Assembly (NCBI RefSeq): GCF_964340395.1
Contig: NC_135565.1
Coordinates: 4,317,642 to 4,381,641, forward strand
DNA: 64,000 bases
Direction of reading: 5' to 3'
Source of the DNA: Glandiceps talaboti
Taxonomy: Eukaryota; Hemichordata; Enteropneusta; Spengelidae
A program made the translations under genes and the position numbers. Within the stretch, counting starts at the first letter, position 1. The number at the start of each line of letters is the position of its first letter. The notes below the pieces were generated by a model. It ran no database searches and was not told where the DNA came from. It was given only the letters and a program-made list of their open reading frames with translations. Positions 50,513 through 64,000 of the stretch are shown here, piece after piece.

Positions 50513-51996
50513 GTCAGTCTTGTTCACTTCATGATAGAACAATAAAAAAAGTTTAAAAAAATAAAAATGATAGTTGAATTTGTTTTGTTCATAGTATGAC
50601 GTATTTAAACTCAATTTCAAATATCATCTTAGTGCGTTCCCTCATATACATGATATTCATGATATGTAAGGACATTATGACGTGGACAAGTAAAAGGCAC
50701 CGACACAACTTCAATATCATGTTATTTTTAGAAATAACAGTACCTTCAGCAATTTTACAACTTGAAGAAACAAAATTGTAGCAGACACTCTCAACTTCTT
50801 ACTTCACAACACCAACACTATCCCACTCATATGGTTGTATTCTAGATTAGTCTCGAAACCTAAATTAATTGGTTTTTAAAAATCATCAAATTGAAAAATA
50901 ATTCGATAAAATACATTACGTTCCAAGGCCCAAATATGAAACTTTTGAACAGTTAATAATTTTATCGTACAATGCGTTTGCCATCTTTAGCTATTCCTAT
51001 AAATTATGGATTGTGAACTAAAATAATTGATGGCATATATTTCATTTTCTGACGTTAAGAATTGAGCTCGAGTGATGGTTCGTGATAGTATTTTTGGATC
51101 GATATGTTATTTTAGTTGCACAGCCGATGTCACGAAGGGGTTTAAAAATGAGCTCCGTTGTCAGTCTTATTTTTCTTAAACGAATGTAATAAATTTTGTG
51201 GCCCTTTATTCTCGCTTATTCTTATTGTAAATATAAAAGTGTATGTCTTACGTACCTGTCGTTTAGTGCTGTACAGAATGCGTTGTCTATCCGCTTTTGT
51301 ACCGTTGCCTGTACGTGCACGATAACTTGCTTTGTGGAAAGAACAGCGTCAAGACTAAACCCAGCACAGCTAAAGTTTGATAGCCCAAACCCGTACCCCG
51401 ATTGGTAGATTATATGTTCACGTCTATTATTAAACAAGGGGCGTCCGTTTTCTCTTAAGGAGGGGCACTTGAAATCCGATTTTAGATAATATTTGGATGC
51501 TATTCCGTCAACGTTTGAAAGAGCGTTCTTTCGTCATCAAAAAATTAACAATAATTCGATGAAAATAGGGTCATTGTCAATATAAAATTCGAATCAGCGT
51601 AATTGTACAATCTAAAGTGGTTTTCTGTCTGACAAATTGTGACGTACTAGATGATATAATCTTCTAGTGTACGGTAAATAACCCTGACAGGTGTAAGAGT
51701 AGGTTCGTCCATAGCTGTGTTGTGGTCAACCGAACTTGTAGATCAGAACGTAGTAGAATGCAAAGCTATGAGCTTCGGAGGTTTGAGCGTAACTTATCAA
51801 CTAAAACCCATAGTCGGATTTCAAATCCTACTAAACATTGTTCTAAGTCACAGATAAGCTGACAACTGGAATTGACAACGTACAAGGTGTCTTGTCAGCC
51901 TTCCTATTGTGTATCATCATTGACATGTATATGGAAATATACAGCAGAAGAAACTAAAGCTGTGTAGAATTGACAATCAGAAAGAATTCAAGTATT

Positions 51997-51997
51997 G

Positions 51998-52063
<66 letters not shown>

Positions 52064-52102
52064 ATAACTAACTAACTAAGTAGCTAACTAACTAAGTAAC
52101 TG

Positions 52103-52151
<49 letters not shown>

Positions 52152-52194
52152 GTAACTAACTACCTAACTAACTAACTAACTAACTAACTAACTT

Positions 52195-52235
<41 letters not shown>

Positions 52236-52285
52236 GTAGCTAACTAACTAACTAACTAACCAACCAACCAACCAACCAACCAACC

Positions 52286-52323
<38 letters not shown>

Positions 52324-52325
52324 TT
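51997..52325. repeat. (CTAA)n array with an internal (CCAA)n block
   Basis: About 330 bp of ACTA units with scattered substitutions (AAGT, TACC) and a pure CCAA block at about 52258-52287. Confidence 0.97.
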
Positions 52326-55300
52326 AATAACCACCTAGTAATGTATGTGGAGTAACGGCAGGTGTGACGTTGATGACAATGCCATACACATGTTTTTCTT
52401 TTCTTTTCTATAATTATTATTATAAAAAAGATTAAGAATATTTTGAAAATTTCCAATATAAAAAGTTAAAAGTATTAATGATTTCAATGTTTATGTAGGG
52501 TCAAGACTGACAGATCAGTCGTTGTGGGAGCGGTCTAATCTCCCTTTCCCCAAACAACAGACCGATGACGTCATTGCTGTCTATGTAGGGTCACGAAACA
52601 AACATAAATTCGTTGGTGAGAACGAACAACGAAAACGATTGATTTCATACCATACCAGACTAGCTGGTTTATTGACCCGAGTCATCGATGCAATATCAAC
52701 TTGAGTTTTGATCATTGGATTTTGACACTTGGTCTATTTCCTAAATAGAAGGACAGTTTATGCAAATGAGAGGACACTTGAACAGAAGAGAAATCGGTTT
52801 AAGTTTTGACATAAAAAGGAAAGTTCTTTTACTCCGTCTTTATAATATAATACATGTATTTGTTTATCAAACAATTGTAATCATTATTAAAAATTTATCG
52901 AACATATATCGAACATATAGAAATATGTTATCTTCATGAATAACAAAAAATACGCCAACGATATTTATGTTCAGTCAGTTGACACCCCTCCCTATTTTAA
53001 AAGGACCTTTCCCTTGGTGATACGGTTACACATACATGAACATGTATGTGTTTGTAATCCCTATATCGATCAATATTAGCAAGATAAGCGACACCTCGGG
53101 TATTGTGATCTGCTATCGTCCGATCCGATCACACCAAAAACCGTGAAATAATTCCTCTCTTATCAAATTGCGTGACGTAATATCCATTTAAAGGCCGTAA
53201 ATACTTCAAGACTTCTTATTTGTAATGGTAATTGATGATTCAACAATCGATATTTGTACAAAGTTCAATAACTGCAACGGTCACCCAGTGACACGGTTGT
53301 ACAGGGGGACCTCACCAATGGACTGAGTCTCAGCGACTAGTAAGTATGTCTGGCAATTACAGGTGCGATATAAATCAATACCTACAATAACATTTTATCT
53401 TAAGGGGGTGGGTCAAGCTAGGACAAAAAAGTTCGACTCATTCTATCGCGCGTAGACACAATACCCGTTTAGTCCATGGAGTGGAAGTCATGTGTCAACC
53501 ATGCAATCGATTAATCTATACTTTTTATGATGGGGTGGGGGTGCGAGGTGGTTCTATTTCAAGTTCAGAGTCTGAATGATGCATTGGCGTGATGTAGCGG
53601 GTCATTATTGACGACACGATTTAAGCTCCACTTCAACTTAAAAAATAATTATGTATATATAGGAATGATAAGAAGTGTTTATAAAAAAAGGAAACCAAAC
53701 CGATATGATTCATAACACATGAAAACAGAAAACCTGGCAGGCTTCATTCTATTAGCATTTACATCCATCCTATGTGATGCACATGCCAAATGTGAAGCCC
53801 TCGGAATAGTTGTAATTTATTTTACAAAGTTTATCATGATAAAGACAGCCGACCATTTTCGCCCATAGTTCTCTAACCAATATAATCACAGCTTTTTCGA
53901 AAGGCTGCTGTAAATATACAGAACTAAGTTGGACGTTGATTAGAGGATGTGGTGTCAATGTTTTCTATGATCCTATGAAAATATATCGACAGTGATCAAG
54001 TTCTTGTACAAAGTCATAGCTTGTTATTTTAAAGCTACTGGCAGAACTCTCAACTACCATTTATAGAATGACGTAGTTGTTTTATTCTAAAAATTACGTC
54101 ATAAGTTTCTTGATGACGCCATTTCATATTGAAAGTTGATTGTGTGGATTATTAACAACAGAGAAAGTCGAACTGGTCACTGTTAGCCCTCTTCCTGAGG
54201 TCATACAATAAACAAAACAATAAAGTATCACTATTGGTACATACAATAACAGATGAACTAACATCTAACTAGGTATGTTTTCAGCTTAGTGATTTAAATA
54301 CACCAACGAATCCTCTATAATGGAACGTAACGCAGTTATGGTCATATGTAGTCACTTCCAAAGTAACCTTACCTCATCAACACCTCGAAAAAACACGTCA
54401 GAGGTTGATTAATGTTCTGTTTGTTTGCTGTTCTAATCACTATACTACATTATACACTGTATCCGCTACTTCAAGGCAATATTACGTCATATGTACACAC
54501 AGGTGTAACTATTAAGAAAATTATTGTACAGTGTCTCCTCAAATGTACTGGTATAAGACGTACGGATTATTGCATGTCGGTACTTATGGCCACGGTGATT
54601 AATTCTGCTATTTGCCAAACAAAGGACCTGTTTTAGTTTTCTTTAGTCAAGTCAAGTCTTTCGTTATTCCAATAACGCGGAACATACCTCCGTTTATCCC
54701 CAGATAAGGGTTACAGAAATACATAAGATTTGGTCAAATCAGGAATGTATAACATGACTATTAAAGTAACAGTATTCCTTGATCAGCCTGAGATAGAAAA
54801 TAAGCGCCTTCCCGCGGCCGCCAAAACTGTTTGCGCAATTATTTTTTTCAATTTTTGAAATAAAGTTGTGGTCTTTCATTTTTTCTAAATCGCATATGTA
54901 ACCGTTTTCTACGATTATTTACTAAATTGTTGATGCCAATTAAGCCAGAGTTACGACTTATGCCATTACAAATTATCGGATATTTGTAACCATCGTAAAA
55001 ACAATGGCGTTTCGTTCAAGATGAAGGATACAGTGTGACCCAGTCATCATTGATCTCAATATTTCATAAGTAGAGCAGTGGACTCTTTGACCGAATACTA
55101 AAAGATCGGATAGTAATATTACCAATATAATATACACATCCGTATGAAGATTAACGGTTTCTACCTTCTTTTCAACCATATTAAGGCGCTAAGTTGGTAA
55201 TAAGCAAGTCTGAATTGCCTGGCATTATAGCATTTTAATTTTCTCTGTCAAACCAATACGAAAAGAGCCAAATTGATTGCAATTCGTTGATCAACGTCAC

Positions 55301-55789
55301 CAAGGATAGCAGAAGATAAAATTGGCATGTTCAATTTGAAGTGACTTTGTGCTGTCAACTTTTGGTATGTCTTTTGTGGCCGCATTCAAGTTGAATGATG
55401 CCACGCTGTCAATCACATCCTCTGCGCGGGAGATCAGTCGATACGTGGCGCCAATTTACGGCACGACGACTGGGGTTAGGAAATATGTCAGCCGGACCTA
55501 TTAAATATATGCAGACTGTTAAATGTTACATACGACATGAGCTTATTTTGGCTGAGTGTTGTCACATATTCCAAAACACAACTGAGGATGGCTGTTTAAC
55601 GTAAAAGGTGATATTTGAGAATAAATTAGAGAATAAATTTAAGTTGAAATGGTGTCATTTTCCATTTTCAGCCAGAGGTAGAAATATGTCAACTACTGAC
55701 AAGATTATACAAACAAGTCTAAGGTATTTTTCTCTTTGAGCAACATGACTTGCATTTGGGGAGCGAGAGTCTTTCATAACATCAGAATG

Positions 55790-56450
<661 letters not shown>

Positions 56451-57318
56451 AGGAGACACGAAATGGAGTGTGAAGTAATGATAGACCAAGGAAGAGGGGA
56501 ATAAATATAAGGAAAGACGATGGTGGAGGGAGGGAGAAAGACAGAAGTCGATAGGTAGAGAGAGGGAGAGATGAACAGGGATAGACAGATACAGAGAAAG
56601 ACTGAGCTAGTCGAGAGAGGCAGAAAGAAGCTGATGGGAAAAAAGCTCGAGGAAGGAACGAGGTAAAAGATAGAAAGAGAGACAAACATTATACACACAT
56701 GTATACAGAAAAGACACATCACACATGTATACAGAAAAAAAAAACAGCCTTAAACACATCACATGACTTTAATTTTCGCACAGAAAGAGTGAACTCAATT
56801 AACAATATACTGAACGACACTGTTATTCTTAATATAGCGGTAGTAATATACTGTTCTAATCATATTTAAGTTTTTCAAGTTCTACAACTACTCCTTTATT
56901 ATTGGATTGGTCCCCAACAAAACAAACTCTGATGGGTATTTGTAAATACAATGAAAACTTATTTCATTAGTTATCGTGGAACGTTTATTTGATTTTCTTA
57001 TTTCTAATAATGCACCTGTTCTTTAGCATTCAATATCTGCTGTAAACCAAAACTTGACTTGATGAAAATAAAACTGTTGAAATTGTGCAATTAGACACGG
57101 TAGTAGGTCATCTGTTACAAGTTGGTTCTATTACCTATTGCATGAGTTGAATAAGTTTCACAGGCGTCGCTACCATTGGTAAATGGGGTCAGAGCAGGAT
57201 GAAATGTGTTCGTCAATGGTTTTATTCAAGTTCATTAGGAACGTTACGCAATATATCGCACAATCACATGAAAGGTCGTCCGACCGTAGAAAAGTAGACA
57301 TCATGAGATTGTGATGTA

Positions 57319-57320
<2 letters not shown>

Positions 57321-57372
<52 letters not shown>

Positions 57373-57420
57373 TTTGTTTGTTTCTTTGTTCATTTGTTTG
57401 TTTGTTTGTTTGTTTGTTTG
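57321..57420. repeat. (TG)n(TTTG)n microsatellite
   Basis: About 49 bp of TG, then TTTG units. Confidence 0.96.
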
Positions 57421-59439
57421 TCTGTGTGCGTACGTAATGTAAATGCAGTCTCTCATGTGCATAGTTGATTGGCTCAAATCTGTCACGTGTTGCGTGGACC
57501 GTCGCCTGTCATATCACGCATGCGCTGTTCAAACGGACAATTTTACTTCTGCCTTCAACTTTGAAGATCTTTGCAAACCCCTGGGAACATTATTGTAGAG
57601 GTAAGAAACTTTTGTTATTACACTATTCTTCAAATTTCGAAATCAAACATATAAATATTAGCACCTTAACATCATTGTCAGCCATCGACATTATGTTATT
57701 CCTGAATATTGCATCTGAAAGAATTTCAACTTTAACTGGTCCCTTTTCTAGGCATTTACTGTATATGTGTTCACTTCTGCATTCAAACTGTCATGCAGAC
57801 GACAGACAAAGTGTTGCTCCTTTTCTGTGAACAGACGGACACGATCAAGATAAATTCTTTCACTTTCCTCATGAAAAATGACGGGAATCTCATTATCAAC
57901 AATATAGAATCTTTTAGCGAGTAACATACCAGGTAATTAATCTCTTATAATTAAAATATTGTCAAGTAATCAAACAACTTTGTTTTTATGAATGACTAAA
58001 AATACTCATCAGCCTGGTAGATTTAATGAAGTAACAAAGATTATAACGTATGGTTATTTATACATGGTGACGTTTCAATATATGGGAAGCGACAGACACA
58101 CGTAGCCAGACTGGACGTGACGAATTGATTGTGTTAAGGCCGAAAAAAAAATCAAGAATTGTTTCTGGTAGGATTTTTGTCTGAAGTGGTGCAACGACGC
58201 GATATTTGTATTAATTCTCAACAAACCTGTCACTCAATCTAGTATTTATGGCAGTTACTTTTTTAGCAGTGTGTATGTAGGGCCGATGTCATTTGCTTGT
58301 TTACGATTGGCTCTGCACTTGTCTTCACTGAATCCGAAGTGGCTATTAATGTAGGGAAGGTTACTTTTGTGTTTCTCTCTAGATTTGCAGACTGCATTCA
58401 TGTGCTGGAAAAACACGGAAAACAATAGGTCGGCGCAGGGGTAGTTAGGTCATGCGCTCGCTGACCAGAAATACATTTTTTGTTGACTAATTATTTGTTT
58501 ACGAATCGCCCCACCCCTACGTACATGTAAACGGACTTGGTTGATTTTGTTTTACCCTTTTTAGATAGGAAACACGTTATAAAGTTGTTTCATTGAAATT
58601 AAGTACACACGTATCATCCATATGACCACTTGAAAGTGTCCACTCATATAAAAAAATTCCAGTTATTTCTTGTATGTAGATGGGGTGGATAATACTAGGG
58701 CCTTATTAAGTGTTACGTTTTACAAAACAATTTAGTCAGTCTGTCAACTGAATGAAATATAGGGCTATAACTGTGGAACAACATTTTTACAACGTTGTAA
58801 TGTCCATCGATTGACGATAAATAACAAATTACAATGAAAAAAAGTAGTAATTGATGAGATGGTTAATAAAACCTCACAGAGGTTACACATAATGTACGTG
58901 CATAAACAGTATACATATCAATTTTCAAAAAATAAAATAAAAAATAGCGGAGCGTGAACAAACGCACTCCTGCTGCAGACTAAGTAAATTGTATACTGTG
59001 TAGATTTGGCGCGAATTCAGACGATCTAAAAGCCCATGTATGTGTCCTTATTGTATGGCAAGGAAGTTTAACGCGAGAAACAAAGATTACAAACAGAAAA
59101 CGTTCAAATGTGAGCTTTTTAAGCTTACCATTTCGTACCTATAAATCACAGATCGTCACAAATTATGGCCGGGCATGAAGTTCTTAGCGGTCCAAATCCA
59201 GAACATTTTTCGGGTTTTTGTCATTTAATTAATATTTTAAATCAGATGATAAACTCAATCACACCATCCAAACACTAGTATATTACAGCTTATAACAAGA
59301 AAGCGTTATTTTAGGAACTTGAAATTAAGGTGAGAGCACCGTCCAGTTCTTTACTGTGCAGATATGCCATCGGTGCAGTGGTCTTGTTCAACACCTTACA
59401 TACTGAAATCTAAAGAAAAAGATGTAACCATGCCACTTT

Positions 59440-59830
59440 TGTTCTCCCTCATTCTCATTCCCACTTATTCATAGTCGTCCTCATTTTTTCTCATTATCAA
59501 CATTTTCCACTTGTTCTTATTGTCAACCAGTTTTACTCATTCTCATTTTCAATCATTCTCACCCATCCTCAGGCTCAGTCGTTTTCATTTAAAACAACAC
59601 CCATTGACATTTGTATTCATTCTCACTCAGCCATATGCTTATCCATTGTTATTCTCAACCATTTTCTCCTATTGTCATTCTCACCTATTCTCTTTCTCAC
59701 CTATTCTCATTCTCACTCGTTCACATTCGCACTCATTCTCAATCAGTCATATTCACAATATCACTCATTCTCATTTCATATTAATGTTAACTCAATCTCA
59801 CTAATTCTCGTTCATTCTCACTCATTCTTA
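59440..59830. repeat. Degenerate (CTCATT)n hexanucleotide array
   Basis: CATTCTCACT/CATTCTCATT units recur over nearly 400 bp with many changes. The His/Ser-rich open frames are a by-product. Confidence 0.9.
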
Positions 59831-61436
59831 TGTATTTTTATTTATACCCAGGTATTCGTATTCATAAACTTATGGTGCATATGCAGATGTTTTCACAATT
59901 CATACTTTAATAAAGAACTGATAAAAATATGACATTTTCAATAATACAATAAAAACCAATTTAAGAAATAATTATTTCAACTATAATAAATTTGAATATC
60001 GGTGAAAAATTAATATAAATGACAAAATTGTTGACTGCATCCGTGTATTTATAGTAAAGCTCATCACTGTAACTCAAAGAGGAACATTTCTTTTGTATCG
60101 AATTGAACTACTTGAAAATTATACCATAAATTTTCGATTGCTTACTTCACGTAAACCTAATAAGGGGTCATAGTTGCCTGGACGTTTGTATCGCCCTCAG
60201 TCTTCTTAGATCGAAAAATACCCCTGTTCATCAATTTATTTGTTATAATTTTACTCATTTTTTAGTTTTTTAAAATACGTTTTTATATGTTTGTGTCTGA
60301 GATGTGGTGTAAGCAGTTCCTGAATGTTCAATCATTTAAATTATCATATTAATTGTCAACTTTCAAAATTCATAATACAAATCAACCAAAAATGTAAGTA
60401 TATCAAAACATTTACATATTTCTATATTTTAAAAAACAATATATATAAGACAGAAAAATTCATAACCGATGGTAATAATGCCCTTCAGAAACACTTTCAG
60501 AAATTGTTATTTATACCTATAACGTGAAACTTTGATGTGTCTCGGTAATAAAGTGTTTAAACTTTGTTATCTTGCACAGGGGAACTCAAACCCATTCTCA
60601 GTCAAAACAAAGAAAAAATAGCAGGGTTCTCTGTACAAAGTTTTGAAATTGAGGTCAAAATATCATCCAAATTAAGACATTTCAGAATCCAATATGGCCG
60701 CCATCCAATATGGCTGCCGAACACTGTTTTAACTCTGTGGGGAAATAAATGATTATCAGGATGGTGAACTCAAAATTTCTTTCAAAGAATAAGAAGTAAA
60801 GACCGAAACGTTCTAGTATACTTACCACAGCTTCACACATGGTGCAGATATGATTTGACAACAGCATGCGTCTTCTGTATGTATGTATGTACTTGTACGA
60901 TTCATTGTATAATTCAAATATAAATGTAACTATACTGTAAATACATGGTCGTCATACTATGGACGTGTGTATTTCAACTGTAAACTTATTTCATCTTTAA
61001 TACTTAGCTGAAACAATATTTGCTCCAGAGTAAATGAGTGTGAAATGTTATCACTTTACTGGTAAATTCGAATCTTTGATGTATATCAATTCAGTACATA
61101 CAGTTTAGCATGTTAGAAAAGGCAGTCATTCGTCGCCCAACTACAAGTTCCATTTTGTATGCACCTTAGTAACAAAAATTAACATTTTGATGGCGCAAAC
61201 CTTTTAAATAAGCCACAAAAGGCGAGTAAGTCCTAGAACAAGTACATATTGCTTAATTTTCCATCGGTTGTAAAGTATTTGTCCATGTGCTACACATCAC
61301 ACTATGATACAGACGCTTCTTAGTACGTATAAACGTATACGTAGAACGTTTACGAAGTTGCAAGGTATCTGAACTGCCGGAAATGACGTCGAAGCGAGGA
61401 GAACGATTTCATTCATACCAGGCATAATTTAGGTTG

Positions 61437-64000
<2,564 letters not shown>

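Overview
This is a stretch of AT-rich animal (metazoan, invertebrate) nuclear DNA. Genes are split into small exons with canonical GT..AG borders and introns of about 0.3 to 7 kb. Microsatellites, minisatellites, fold-back elements, tRNA-type SINEs and Penelope-like retroelement relics fill the space between exons. GH9 cellulases together with a kringle/trefoil/EGF mosaic protein suggest a marine invertebrate such as a lancelet, hemichordate or mollusc. The species cannot be fixed from the sequence. All convincing genes lie on the minus strand. Most long open frames are translations of simple repeats, and most of the real exons are short.

Region 1 (about 3.6-28.6 kb, minus strand): one secreted mosaic protein. 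It starts at 28588 with a signal peptide. Downstream exons are a trefoil (P) domain (27007-27150), a two-exon divergent galactose-binding/fucolectin-like domain (19559-19867 and 18565-18807), a kringle (15000-15251), an EGF repeat (8455-8568), a C-type-lectin/Link-like module (6628-6927) and a discoidin-like half domain (3655-4001). All joins found are phase 1 (the usual phase for exon-shuffled extracellular modules), except the last donor, which is phase 0. The 3' end was not found.

Region 2 (35.2-46.6 kb, minus strand): a complete 11-exon gene for a glycoside hydrolase family 9 endo-beta-1,4-glucanase. The 533-residue product has a cytosolic N-terminus, one membrane span and a full catalytic domain, a type II membrane layout. 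The start of exon 5, together with its splice acceptor, has been copied into a 69-bp tandem array.

Region 3 (61.4 kb to the right edge, minus strand): the last four exons of a second GH9 gene. Its three internal exons have exactly the same lengths and phases as the matching exons of the first gene, so the two are tandem paralogues.

The 15 kb between the GH9 genes and the 6.6 kb between the mosaic gene and the first GH9 gene contain no gene I could recognise. They hold microsatellites, hairpins and mobile-element debris. Notable repeats are a 62-bp minisatellite of about 17 copies (13.5-14.55 kb), two CACTA-type MITEs with 3-bp target duplications (one nested in another inverted repeat), two copies of a fold-back family with arms of about 145 bp, two SINEs plus a relic, and two Penelope-like reverse-transcriptase relics.
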